Source of the DNA: Desulfocurvus vexinensis DSM 17965
GTDB taxonomy: Bacteria > Desulfobacterota > Desulfovibrionia > Desulfovibrionales > Desulfovibrionaceae
Length of the DNA: 64,000 nt
Direction: 5' to 3'
NCBI RefSeq assembly: GCF_000519125.1
Contig: NZ_JAEX01000011.1
Span: 1 to 64,000, forward strand
The stretch's first letter is position 1. Every line of letters starts with the position of its first letter. Positions 11,981-21,500 of the stretch are shown here, in pieces. The position numbers and the translations under genes were made by a program. Under the pieces are notes generated by a model. The model was not told the DNA's origin. It ran no database searches and saw only the letters and a list, made by a program, of their open reading frames with translations.

Positions 11981-12220
11981 ATGAAGTACATCATTTTCGA
12001 GGATTTTTCCGGGCGGGCCATCCCCGTGCTGTTTCCCGACCGCATCGAGCACGGCGAGCTGCGCGAGCAGATGCCGTATTCCACGGTGCTTTCGGCGGGC
12101 TACGTGAACCATTCGGGCGGGGGCTTCGTCTGCCACGGCGAGTCCAAGACCCTGGGCGCCGCGTCGGGCCAGGGCGACGCCGCCGTCATCGAGCGCCACT
12201 TCCAGCAGGGCGAGCCCTAG
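11981..12220 (+). CDS. Small conserved-type protein of unknown function
   Basis: A 79-residue soluble protein (MKYIIFEDFSGRAIPVLFPDR...) that I do not recognise. It has no signal peptide, membrane segment or cofactor motif. The central part AGYVNHSGGGFVCHGESKTLG is glycine-rich with one cysteine. ATG 11981 fits the coding pattern and follows GAGGTG. A promoter lies directly upstream and a terminator-like repeat downstream, so it appears to be a single-gene unit. Confidence 0.7.
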   Translation: MKYIIFEDFSGRAIPVLFPDRIEHGELREQMPYSTVLSAGYVNHSGGGFVCHGESKTLGAASGQGDAAVIERHFQQGEP

Positions 12221-12280
12221 CCGCTGCCGGGCGAGGCCTCTTCCCGGGCCGTTGCTGCCGGGCGGGCTGGCGCAGTGCTC

Positions 12281-12334
12281 AAAAAAATCCAAGGCCGACG
12301 CGTAGCGAGACGGACGCGCGGTGTTGGATTTTTT
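12281..12334. terminator. Terminator-like dispersed repeat, copy B
   Basis: AAAAAAATCCAA at 12281-12292 pairs with TTGGATTTTTT at 12324-12334 around a GC-rich interior (GGCCGACGCG..., as in copy A). It ends the transcript of the 79-residue gene. Confidence 0.8.
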
Positions 12335-12496
12335 GTTGGGGGGCAATGCGGCGGTGCGCCAGTGCGGGGCGGCCTGCCGCAATGCGGCAGCCAGTGCCGC
12401 GTCCCCAAATGAATTCAGGTTTTTTGAGATCTTAGGCCGTTTTGTTCCGCGCTGTTCCGTGGTGCATGGCCAGGCCCGCCTTTGGCGGGCGCGGCA

Positions 12497-14689
12497 CTAG
12501 CCGGGGCCGTCCGCCCCGCCGGGCCCGGGCCCGCCCTCCTGCGGGGGCTGGGGGGCCTCCTCCCGCCTGGCCTGCCAGATGCGCACCAGGGGGAACCCCT
12601 CGTACACCAGCCTGAAATGCTCGGCGATCTCCGGGTCGTCGGGCGCGCACAGCAAAAGCCGCACCAGCATCCCGTTGTAGGTCAGGTCGTCGAGCAGCAC
12701 GGCCTGGCCCGCCGGGCGGTTGATGAGCAGCCGGGGCCCGTGGCCGCGGTCGTAGGTGCGCAGGGTGCGCCCGGTGGCCGTGAGCTCCTCGGCGCTGTGC
12801 AGCGGGATGGGCGCGTCCTCCCCGGGCAGCAGCATGCCCGCCTCGCCGTCCAGGGCGAAGCGCCCCAGCAGGGTGTGGCTGCCGTGCACGCCCTGGCCTG
12901 CGGTCACGTCCCAGGTGCCGTAGTAGGTGATCCAGTGGGCCAGGCGCAGGGCTTCCCAGGTGGTCAGCAGATACTGGGGCGGGGCCTCGCGCAGGTCGTA
13001 GCGCGCGCTGCCCAGGCTGGCGATGAATTCGCGGACCTCGGCGGCGGGGCGCCGGTCGAAGGTCTCCCAGGGGCGGTAGCCGCGCAGGGCGGCGTATTGC
13101 ATCATCTGCCGCGCCTGGCGGGGCACGGGGGTGGTCATGGCCAGGGCCAGGGGGTAGAGGACCTGCCCGCCGTGGCGCGCGCCGTCGGCGAAGGTCGGCA
13201 GGCCCGCGTAGTATTGCGCGGCGTAGCCCCAGTCCCACCACGTCCACAGGCCGGCCCCGGGCTCGGCCTGGGCGCCCAGGGCCTTCAGGGCCCGGGCGTG
13301 CTGCACGGTGAGCACCGGGGCCGGGCGCAGGGCCTGGGCCGCCTGGTACGCGGGCACGAGCAGGGCCCCGGCCAGCAGGGCCTGGGCCGCCAGCTGCGCC
13401 GCGCCGCCCCAGGGCCGCCCGCGCGTGAGCCGCCGCAGGCCCCAGGCCAGGGGCACGGCCAGCCCCAGGGCCACGGCGGGCCCGCCGAACATGGTCACCC
13501 GCGTGCCCAGGGTCGCGCCGAAAAAGACCACCAGCGCCAGGGGCGCCAGCAGCAGCGCCACCGGGCGCAGCGCCGCCACCACGGCGAAGCCCGCCAGCCC
13601 CGCCCAGGACGCCCAGGCCCGGGGCGAGAGCTTGGCCATGGCCGAGTCCAGGGGTTCGGCGCGGGCCTCGATGACGCTTTGGGTCACGCCGGGGTACAGG
13701 GCGGTGTCCGCCACGGCCTCGCGCGGGGCGCGCGGCTCCACCTGGGGCCGGGCGTAGGTGGTGGCCAGGGTGGTGACGCGCTTGGCCAGCCCCGGGAGCT
13801 GCGGCGTGCAGGCCAGGGCCAGCCCCAGCAGGGCCGCCGCCGCCAGGGGCCGCCAGGGCGCGGGCAGGGCGGCGTCCTTGCCCGCGTGCAGCAGCCCGGC
13901 CAGGGCCAGGGCCGCCACCAGCCCCGGGACGCCGCCAAAGGCCGCCAGCCCGCACAGGCCCAGCCCGGCCAGCAGCCGGGGCCGCGCCCCGGGCCGCGCG
14001 GCCAGCAGGGCCAGCCCCGCCGCCAGCCACAGGGCCCCGGCGCCGTAGTCGGCGATGCGCGCATGCCACTGCCCGCCGCCCAGGGCCATGGCCAGCCCGG
14101 CCAGCAGGGGCAGCAGCGGGCCCGGCTGGCCCTGGGGCGCGTCCGTCCCGCGCGCTCCCGGGCGGCGCAGCCAGGGGTCCAGCCAGTGGGCCAGCAGCCA
14201 GCACTGGACCAGGGGAAAGAGCAGGGTGGCGATGTCGGTGTCGCAAAACCCCAGGCGGGTGCGTTGCAGGAACCCCGGGGCCGTGGCGGCCAGCATGCCC
14301 GCGCCCAGGGCGGCGGCGGGTCCGGCCAGGGTCCGCGCCCACAGCGCGGCGGCCACGCCCACCAGCGGCGCGGCCAGGGCCGGAATCCAGAACGCGGCCT
14401 GCCCCGGGGTCACGCCGAAAAGCCCCGCCGCCCCGGCGATGAGCCCGGCCATGGCCGAGCCCGCGCCGGTGCCCAGGCCGCGCACCCCGGCCAGCCAGGC
14501 GTAGGCGTCGTGGGTGGCCATGAGCGGCTCGCCGTCCACGGCCAGCAGCGGGTGGGCCCACAGGGGCAGCTCCAGCAGGCGCGGATACAGCCCGGCCAGG
14601 TAGGCCGCCGCCAGCACGGCCAAAAGCGCGAGCCGGTCCCGCAGACCGTGGCGCCCGGGGGCGCCTGCCTGGGGACCGGCGTTTTGCAT
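12497..14689 (-). CDS. STT3/PglB-type oligosaccharyltransferase (membrane)
   Basis: A 730-residue protein with about a dozen hydrophobic segments and a soluble C-terminal domain, like the catalytic STT3 subunit that transfers lipid-linked glycan to asparagine. The metal-binding Asp motif of the first loop is D61 (ATHDAYAWL). The DxD-like motif is at 150-152 (GFCDTDI). The hallmark WWDYG motif appears as WWDWGY at 484-489. A later YNGMLVRLL resembles the MI-type motif of bacterial enzymes. It is the last gene of a minus-strand sugar operon (aldolase, CMP-sugar synthetase, SDR, aminotransferase), 17 bases after the aminotransferase. A role in general protein N-glycosylation with an operon-specific sugar is inference. 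Confidence 0.85.
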   Translation of the reverse strand: MQNAGPQAGAPGRHGLRDRLALLAVLAAAYLAGLYPRLLELPLWAHPLLAVDGEPLMATHDAYAWLAGVRGLGTGAGSAMAGLIAGAAGLFGVTPGQAAFWIPALAAPLVGVAAALWARTLAGPAAALGAGMLAATAPGFLQRTRLGFCDTDIATLLFPLVQCWLLAHWLDPWLRRPGARGTDAPQGQPGPLLPLLAGLAMALGGGQWHARIADYGAGALWLAAGLALLAARPGARPRLLAGLGLCGLAAFGGVPGLVAALALAGLLHAGKDAALPAPWRPLAAAALLGLALACTPQLPGLAKRVTTLATTYARPQVEPRAPREAVADTALYPGVTQSVIEARAEPLDSAMAKLSPRAWASWAGLAGFAVVAALRPVALLLAPLALVVFFGATLGTRVTMFGGPAVALGLAVPLAWGLRRLTRGRPWGGAAQLAAQALLAGALLVPAYQAAQALRPAPVLTVQHARALKALGAQAEPGAGLWTWWDWGYAAQYYAGLPTFADGARHGGQVLYPLALAMTTPVPRQARQMMQYAALRGYRPWETFDRRPAAEVREFIASLGSARYDLREAPPQYLLTTWEALRLAHWITYYGTWDVTAGQGVHGSHTLLGRFALDGEAGMLLPGEDAPIPLHSAEELTATGRTLRTYDRGHGPRLLINRPAGQAVLLDDLTYNGMLVRLLLCAPDDPEIAEHFRLVYEGFPLVRIWQARREEAPQPPQEGGPGPGGADGPG

Positions 14690-14706
14690 GGCGCCCGCGC
14701 CCCGGC

Positions 14707-15867
14707 CTACGAGGCCGCCCCGGCCACGGCGGCGCTGATCTCCGCGATGAGCGCGTCGTCCAGGTAGGGGTGCATGGGCAGGCTCATGATGCGCCGCGAC
14801 AGGTCCAGGGATACGGGCATGTCCTCGGGCCGGTAGCCCAGGTTGGCGAAGGCCTTCTGCATGTGCAGGGGCTTGGGATAGTACACCGCCGTGGGGATGC
14901 CCGCCGCGTGCAGGGCCTGCTGGATGGCGTCGCGCCGCTCGTGCAGGAAGGAGAACTGGGCCCAGGCGCTGCGGCAGCCCTGGGGGATGGCTTGCAGGGT
15001 CAGCCCCGGCACGGGCGCGAGCAGTTCGGTGTAGCGCTCGGCCACGCGCTGGCGGGCGTCCAGCTCTTCGGTGAAGATGGCCAGCTTGGGCAGCAGGATG
15101 GCGGCCTGCAGGGTGTCCAGGCGGCCGTTGATGCCGATGCGGTCGTTGTCGTACTTGTGGCCGCCCTTGCCGTGGAAGAGCAGCGAGCGCATCAGCGCGG
15201 CCAGCTCGTCGTCGTCGGTGAACACCGCGCCGCCGTCGCCGTAGCAGCCCAGGGGCTTGGCCGGGAAGAAGCTCGTGGCGCCCACATGGCCCATGGCCCC
15301 GCAGCGCTTGCCGTGGTAAAGCCCGCCGAAGCTCTGGGCCGCGTCCTGGAGCACGAACAGCCCGTGCTTGTCGGCCAGGCTCTGGATGGCCGCGTAGTCG
15401 GCGGACAGGCCGAAGATGTCCACGGGGATGACGCCCCGGGGAGTCAGCCTGCCTACGCCCGCGGGCAGGGGGTACTTGCCGGGGTCGCCCATGTCCAGGG
15501 CGCGCAGGGCCAGGCGCAGGGCCTCGGGGTCGATGTTGAAGGTTTCGGGGTCCACGTCCACGAAGACCGGGGTGGCGCCCAGCAGGGCCACGACCTCGGC
15601 GGTGGCCACGAAGGTGAAGGGCGGCAGGAAGATGGCGTCGCCGGGGCCCACGCCGTGGGCCATGAGCGCCAGCAGCAGCGCGTCGGTGCCGCTGGAGCAG
15701 CCGATGGCGTGGCGCACGCCGGTGAAGGCGGCCAGCTCACGCTCCAGCTCGTCCACTTCCGGGCCGAGGATGAACTGCCCGTGGGCCAGCACCGCGTCCA
15801 TGCGGCGGCGGATTTCCGGCTCCAGGCGGTGGAACTGCTGCTTGAGATCGATGAACGGGATGCGCAT
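14707..15867 (-). CDS. DegT/DnrJ/EryC1/StrS-family sugar aminotransferase
   Basis: A 386-residue PLP-dependent aminotransferase that puts an amino group on a keto-sugar. Visible features are the N-terminal FIDLKQQF typical of the family, GCSSGTDALLLAL, the PLP-binding D175 (VLQDAAQSFGG) and the catalytic lysine K204 in SFFPAKPLGCYGDGG. It is the fourth gene of the five-gene operon. The substrate could be a nucleotide-linked hexose or an ulosonic acid, as for the KdnA aminotransferase of Shewanella, which acts in 8-amino-Kdo synthesis. The sequence alone does not decide. Confidence 0.92.
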   Translation of the reverse strand: MRIPFIDLKQQFHRLEPEIRRRMDAVLAHGQFILGPEVDELERELAAFTGVRHAIGCSSGTDALLLALMAHGVGPGDAIFLPPFTFVATAEVVALLGATPVFVDVDPETFNIDPEALRLALRALDMGDPGKYPLPAGVGRLTPRGVIPVDIFGLSADYAAIQSLADKHGLFVLQDAAQSFGGLYHGKRCGAMGHVGATSFFPAKPLGCYGDGGAVFTDDDELAALMRSLLFHGKGGHKYDNDRIGINGRLDTLQAAILLPKLAIFTEELDARQRVAERYTELLAPVPGLTLQAIPQGCRSAWAQFSFLHERRDAIQQALHAAGIPTAVYYPKPLHMQKAFANLGYRPEDMPVSLDLSRRIMSLPMHPYLDDALIAEISAAVAGAAS

Positions 15868-15944
15868 TGCGGTCTGGCTCCATGTGCGCCGGGCGGGCCC
15901 GGCGGCGAAGGGGTGCGTGCTGGTGTGTCCCGTGCGGGGTGTGC

Positions 15945-16847
15945 TCAGTCGTCTTTGCCCGTGGCGTCTTCGCTGGTCAGGGTTTCGTGCATCTCGGCCA
16001 GGCAGTCGAGCAGGCCCTGGCCCATGTCGGTGTACGATTCGCCCACCAGCTTGGTACCCAGGCGCGGCAAAAAGGCGTAGGGCGTGATCTTGTAGTGCCC
16101 GCCCAGGGGCTTGTTCAGGAAGCGGATGTCGGGCCGGTTGCCCATGATCTCGCGCACCATGTCCATCAGGTCGCGGACCTTGTAGGGGTAGGGCCCGGTG
16201 AGGATGACGTGCTGGTTGGCGTACTGGGCGTCCAGGATGCGCACCGACAGGCGCGCGGCGTCGCGCACGTGGATGTACTCGCGCTGCTCCTCGCCGGTGC
16301 CCGAGTAGGTCACGTGGCCCTGGGTCAGGGCCGAGTGCAGGATGCGGTAGATGCCGTTGCGCATGTCGGCCCGGCGGCCATAGAGCGAGCCGTAGCGCAG
16401 GATGGTGTACTCCACGCCGTAGCGCTCGCGGTAGGCCTCGATGACGCGCTCGGAGGCCTGCTTGCTGGCGCGGTAGAACGAGCCCTTTTCGGAATAGACG
16501 TAGACCGTGCTGGCGAACACGTAGCGCCGCACCCCGGCGGCCCGGCAGGCCTCCAGGATATGGGCGTTGCCCATGACGTTGAGCTCAAGGGTGCGGATGG
16601 GGTTGTCGCGCGCCTCGTCGATGTCGGCCAGCCCGGCGAAGTTGTAGACGTGGTCGGCGCCGTCCACGGCCCGGGCCACGGCCTCGCGGTCCAGGATGTC
16701 GCAGGGGATCATTTCCTGCCCGGGTTGCAGGAAGGGCGAGGGCGTGAGGTCGCACACGCGCACGCGGTATCCGGCCCGGGTCAGCTCGTCGCAGACGTGG
16801 CTGCCCAGGAAGCCCGAGCCTCCGAAAACAACGGCCAGTTCGCTCAT
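15945..16847 (-). CDS. NAD-dependent sugar epimerase/dehydratase (extended SDR)
   Basis: A 300-residue extended short-chain dehydrogenase. The N-terminal Rossmann motif is GGSGFLGSHVC. NFAGLADIDEARDNP is typical of sugar-nucleotide epimerases, and the catalytic YxxxK appears as FYRASKQAS. It is third in the operon, 13 bases after the CMP-sugar synthetase gene. It probably oxidises or epimerises the sugar that the next gene aminates. The precise substrate cannot be told. Confidence 0.88.
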   Translation of the reverse strand: MSELAVVFGGSGFLGSHVCDELTRAGYRVRVCDLTPSPFLQPGQEMIPCDILDREAVARAVDGADHVYNFAGLADIDEARDNPIRTLELNVMGNAHILEACRAAGVRRYVFASTVYVYSEKGSFYRASKQASERVIEAYRERYGVEYTILRYGSLYGRRADMRNGIYRILHSALTQGHVTYSGTGEEQREYIHVRDAARLSVRILDAQYANQHVILTGPYPYKVRDLMDMVREIMGNRPDIRFLNKPLGGHYKITPYAFLPRLGTKLVGESYTDMGQGLLDCLAEMHETLTSEDATGKDD

Positions 16848-16860
16848 GGGTGGCAGTCCT

Positions 16861-17640
16861 CTAGCGGCGCAGGTCCTGGGCGTAGCCGGGGAAGATGGCG
16901 TCCCCGGCCATGAGCGCCTCGGCCACGGCCAGGTCGCGGGCGGTGTCCACCCCGATGTTGCGGCCCGTGGTGTGGATCATGCGCACCTTGTGCCCGTGCT
17001 CCAGCAGGCGCAGCATATCCACGGACTCGGCCTCCTCCAGGGGCGTGGGCGCCAGCTGGTTGAAGGTCAGCAGGAAGTCGCGCCGGAAGGGGATGATGCA
17101 GACCTGCTTGTACATGGGCAGGCTCTTGGCGCCCTTCTTCCACGAGGGGATGGGCTCGCGCGAGAAGTACAGGGCGTTGCCCGCCAGGTCCACCACCACC
17201 TTGACCTCGTTGGGGTCGTCGTGCTCCTCGCGGCTGGCCAGGTCGCCCATGAGGTTGACCACCTGCACCGAGGGGTCGGCCTCGAAGGGCGCTACGGCCT
17301 GGCGGATCATCTCCGGGGTCACCAGGGGCTCGTCGCCCTGGACCATGACCACCACGTCGGCGCGCCCGGTGCTGGCCTCGATCTTGAGCATGGCCTCGGC
17401 GGTGCGGTCGGTGCAGCGTTCGTGGGTGTCGGCGGTCATCACCGCGCGCCCGCCCACGGACTCGATGTAGTCGAAAATCTCGCGGTCGCAGGTGGCGACC
17501 CAGGTCTTGTCCTGGCCCAGGGCCAGGGCCGTGCGCTTCCAGACGTGGCCGATCATGGGGATGCCCGCGATGGGCGCCAGGGGCTTGCCGGGAAAGCGCG
17601 AGGAGCCCATGCGGGCGGGGATGACGGCGATGATGTTCAT
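16861..17640 (-). CDS. CMP-sugar synthetase of the KdsB/NeuA type
   Basis: A 259-residue cytidylyltransferase that activates an ulosonic acid with CTP. The signature IPARMGSSRFPGKPL is at residues 7-21. VQGDEPLV is the conserved metal/sugar motif, and DPNEVKVVVD...ALYFSREPIP is typical of KdsB. It differs from a housekeeping KdsB by its operon context with an HpaI-type aldolase, an SDR and an aminotransferase. It may therefore activate a modified Kdo-like or other 3-deoxy sugar. It starts 6 bases after the aldolase stop. Confidence 0.85.
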   Translation of the reverse strand: MNIIAVIPARMGSSRFPGKPLAPIAGIPMIGHVWKRTALALGQDKTWVATCDREIFDYIESVGGRAVMTADTHERCTDRTAEAMLKIEASTGRADVVVMVQGDEPLVTPEMIRQAVAPFEADPSVQVVNLMGDLASREEHDDPNEVKVVVDLAGNALYFSREPIPSWKKGAKSLPMYKQVCIIPFRRDFLLTFNQLAPTPLEEAESVDMLRLLEHGHKVRMIHTTGRNIGVDTARDLAVAEALMAGDAIFPGYAQDLRR

Positions 17641-17646
17641 GGGGGC

Positions 17647-18408
17647 TTATCCTTTGCGGGCGGCGGCCAGCCCGGCGCGGCTGGCCACGTCGAGCATGCG
17701 CACGTCCAGGCTGTAGGCCACGAAGGTGTAGCCCTGGCCCAGGCGCATGGTCAGTTCTTCGGGGTTGGGCTCGATGACGTGGATGCCCGAGCGCGCGCCC
17801 ACGGCGGCGGCCACCTCGCGGATGCGCGCCATGGCGGCGAGCATGTCGGGGTGGTCGAAGGCACCGGGCAGGCCCAGGGAGCCCGACAGGTCGTAGGGGC
17901 CGACGATGAAGCCGTCCACCCCGTCCACGGCCAGGATCTCCTCCAGGTTGCGCACGGCCTCGATGTGCTCCACCTGGACAATGACCGTGGCGTTGTCCTC
18001 CAGCCAGTCCTTGTACTGGGCAAAGCGGGTGCCGTAGCCCTGGGCCCGGGCCAGGCCCACCCCGCGCGTGCCCCGGGCGGGGTAGCGCACGGCGGCCACG
18101 GCGGCCCGGGCCTGCTCGGCGCTGTTGACCATGGGCACGATGACCCCGTGGGCCCCGGCGTCCATGACGCGCTTGATCTGCACCGGGTCGTTCCACGACA
18201 GGCGCACCAGGGGCGCTGCGCCGCACAGCTCGATGACGCGGAGCAGCTCCTCGGCCTCGCGGATGGTGATGACGCTGTGCTCCAGGTCCACGGCCAGCCA
18301 GTCGAACCCGGCGCGGGTCATGATCTCGGCGATGGCCGGGTGGGCCAGGGTGATCCACGAGCCCAGGACGGGTTCGCCCTTGGTGATGCGCTTCTTCAGG
18401 CTTTGCAT
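17647..18408 (-). CDS. HpcH/HpaI-family class II pyruvate aldolase
   Basis: A 253-residue metal-dependent aldolase of the 2-keto-3-deoxy-sugar-acid family. Recognisable parts are LGSWITLAHPAIAEIM, GFDWLAVDLEHS, VQVEHIEAVRNLEEI with the metal-binding Glu, and GVDGFIVGPYDLSGSLG with the metal Asp. The family joins or splits pyruvate (or related keto acids) and an aldehyde. Standing first in an operon ahead of a CMP-ulosonate synthetase, it could build a 2-keto-3-deoxy sugar acid rather than degrade one. ATG 18408 is chosen because the longer open frame only reads through the RTX gene 3' region. Confidence 0.88.
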   Translation of the reverse strand: MQSLKKRITKGEPVLGSWITLAHPAIAEIMTRAGFDWLAVDLEHSVITIREAEELLRVIELCGAAPLVRLSWNDPVQIKRVMDAGAHGVIVPMVNSAEQARAAVAAVRYPARGTRGVGLARAQGYGTRFAQYKDWLEDNATVIVQVEHIEAVRNLEEILAVDGVDGFIVGPYDLSGSLGLPGAFDHPDMLAAMARIREVAAAVGARSGIHVIEPNPEELTMRLGQGYTFVAYSLDVRMLDVASRAGLAAARKG

Positions 18409-18463
18409 GGGGCTTTCTTCATCCTGCGCCGGGTTCTTGTCAACCTGTTTGGGGCCACGCGAA

Positions 18464-18492
18464 GGCCCCCGGGGCCGGAGCCGCCGGGGGCC
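18464..18492. terminator. Hairpin between the RTX gene and the sugar operon
   Basis: A 9-bp GC stem (18464-18472 with 18484-18492) lies just beyond the stop of the RTX gene and upstream of the aldolase gene. It has no T-tract. It may separate the two minus-strand transcripts. Confidence 0.4.
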
Positions 18493-18515
18493 TCGCAGGG
18501 CGCGCGGGCCCGGGG

Positions 18516-21500
18516 CTACAAGTTCAGATCCACGACCTGGATGCTTTCGTGGGTCGGCTCGCTGTGGGCGTTGGAGTTGAAGTCCACGTTGCCGTCGAAG
18601 ATGACCTTGTGCGCCGAGGCCGAGCCGTCGTCGCCCGCAGAGTCGTAGTACAGGGCGTCGGTGCTCAGGTCGTAGACGAACACTCCGCCCGCCACGCCCA
18701 TGTTGGGGCTGGAGGCGTAGTCGCTGACGCGGAAGAAGCGCCCGGCGCTCAGGGTGCCCAGGCCCAGGCCGGAGAAGCCGTCGGTTTCGAACTGGAACAC
18801 GTCGAACCCCCAGCGGAAGCCGACCACGGTGTCGTTGTTCATCTCGCTGGCGGTGCTGTAGTAGAAGGTGTCGAAGCCGTCGCCGCCCGACAGGGTGTCG
18901 GCGCCCGCCCCGCCCCACAGGAAGTCGTTGCCCGCGCCGCCGGCCAGGGAGTCGTTGCCCGCCAGGCCCGTGAGCGTGTCATTTCCCGCCAGGCCCGTGA
19001 GGGTGTCGGCGGAGCCGGTGCCCGTGAGGGCGTCGGCGTAGCCCGAGCCCTCCGCCTGGGTGAAGTTCGCCAGGGTGTCGGTACCCTGGCCGCTGGCCGT
19101 GCCTGCGGTCAGGTTCACGGTGACGCCCGTGGTGGCGTCGGCGAAGCTGACCATGTTGGTGCCGCCGCCGCCGTCCATGGTGTCGTTGCCCGCGCCGCCG
19201 TCCATGGTGTCGTTGCCCGCGCCGCCGGTCAGGGTGTCGTTGCCGCCAAAGCCCTTGAAGAACATGCCGCTGGCCCCGGCCTGCATGACGTCGCCGCTGG
19301 CCGTGCCCCAGATGACCTCGATGGTCGAGAGGGTGTCGGTGCCTCCGGAGTGGGCCACCTCGCCGGTGACCATGTTCACGGAGACGGACGTGCTGGAGCC
19401 GGTCACCGCGTTGGTGTAGTCGGCCACGTCGGTGCCGCCGCCGCCGGTGAGCATGTTGCTGCCGCCCTGTCCGGCCAGGGTGTCGTTGCCGCTGCCGCCG
19501 ATCAGGGTGTCGTCGCCCGCGCCGCCGAAGAGCTTGTCGGCGCCGTCGCCGCCGGTGAGCGAGTTGGCCAGGGCGTCGCCGGTGAGCGTCGAACCTATGG
19601 ACCCGGTCAGGGAGACCTTCTCGATGTTCGAGAGGGTGTCGGTGTAGCTGCCGCCGTAGCTGGCGCGGCCCGTGGCCAGGTTCACGTCCGCCGCGTAGGA
19701 GCCCACGTTGTAGCGGGCCACGTCGAGGCCCGCCCCGCCGTTCAGGACGTTGTTGCCCAGGTAGCCGTAGAGGGTGTCGTCGCCGTCGCCGCCAAGGAGC
19801 GTGTCCGCCGAGGTGTCGGTGCCGCCGTACAGGGAGTCGTCGCCGTCGCCGCCGTCGAGGCTGTCGCTGCCGTAGTCTCCGTAGAGGGTGTCGTTGCCCG
19901 CGCCGCCGAAGAGCTGGTCGTTGTCGGAACCGCCGTAGATGGTGTCGTTGCCGTCATCGCCGTAGAGGGTATCGTTGCCCGAGTCGCCGCTGAGATGGTC
20001 GCCGTCCGCGCCACCGAAGAGCTGGTCGTTGTTGTAGCCGCCGTACAGGGAGTCGTTGCCCGCCTCGCCGTAGAGAGTGTCGTTGCCACCCCCGCCGCTG
20101 ACGTAGTCGTTACCTGCCCCGGCGAGGACGTAGTCGTCGCCGGACCCAGCGGAAATGTAGTCCTCGCCGTCTCCCGCGTTCACGGAGTCGTTGCCGTCGT
20201 AGGTGTAGAAGGTTTCGTTGGCAGCGGAGCCGACGATGGTGTCGGCGTAGGACGTGCCGTAGAAGGATTCGAAGTTCGACAGGGTGAAGGTGCCGGAGGC
20301 GTTGGTGGCCGTCCCGGCATCGACGTCCAGCGAGGTGCCCTGGCCAAACCCGGAGAAGTCCAGGGTGTCGTTGCCGTTGCCGCCGTCCACGGTGTCCGCC
20401 CCGTCACTGGCGTAGACCAGGTCGTCGTCGTCGCCGCCGTCGATGGAATCGTCGCCGTCGCCGCCATCCAGGACGTCATCGCCTGAGCCGCCGAGGAGTT
20501 CGTCGTTGCCGTCCTCGCCGTAGAGTTCGTCGCTGTCGTCGCCGCCTTCCAGCGTGTCGTGGCCGTCCCCGCCCTCCAGGGTGTCGTTGCCGTCATCGCC
20601 ATAGAGGGAGTCGTCGCCGTCCAGGCCGATGAGGTAGTTGGCCGAGGCGTTGCCGCCGAAGGTGTCGCTCAGCTCGGTGCCCTTCATGTTCTCGATGCCG
20701 GAAAGGCTGGTGGTCTCGCCGTTGGCCACCACGGAGGTCATGTCGCCCGAGGTGATGGCGTATTCGTTCTGGGTGTTGAAGAAGGCCCAGTCCGTGCCGG
20801 TGCCGCCGATGAGCGAGTCCCCGGTCACGATGTAGTTCCAGGGCACCAGGGTGTCGTTGCCCGCGCCGCCGTCCAGGGTGTTGGCGTTGTCGTTGCCCAC
20901 GATCCTGTCGGCGGAGTTGCTGCCGATGGCGTGGTCCACCCCCACGATGGTGTCGGTGCCGACGCTGTTGGTGGCCGTGCCTGCGGCCAGGTCGATGTCC
21001 GAGGCGCCTTCGCCTTCGTAGGATACGGTGTCGTCGCCGCCGGAGCCCACGATGCTGTCGTCGCCGAATTCGCCCAGGAGCAGGTCGGCCCCGGTGCCGC
21101 CGATGAGGGTGTCGTCGCCGTCGCCGCCGAGCAGGGTGTTGCTGCCCGCGACGCCCTCCAGGGAGTCGTCGCCGTCGCCACCCAGCAGTTCGTCGTCGCC
21201 GTCGCCGCCGGTGATGGTGTCGTTACCGCCCGAGCCGTCGATGATGTTGTCCTGGTCGTCGCCGCCCAGGGCGTCGTCGTGTTCCGAGCCCATGATGTTC
21301 TGGATATTCTTCAGGGTGTCGTCGCCGTGGCCGGTAAAGGTGCTCTCGCCCGCCCCGGCCAGGGTGCCGCTGATGCCCCCCGCGCTTTCGGAGAAGTCGG
21401 CCCAGTCGTCGCCGTTGCCGTGCAGGAAGTCGTTGCCCGCGCCGCCGAACAGGGTGTCCTCGTAGGCGCCGCTGGCCACCAGGGAGTCGTCGCCGCCGCC

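Noticed and set aside
12482-14767. 761-codon plus-strand frame opposite the STT3 gene
   Set aside because: Low-complexity Gly/Gln/Arg product; the minus strand shows STT3 motifs and membrane helices.
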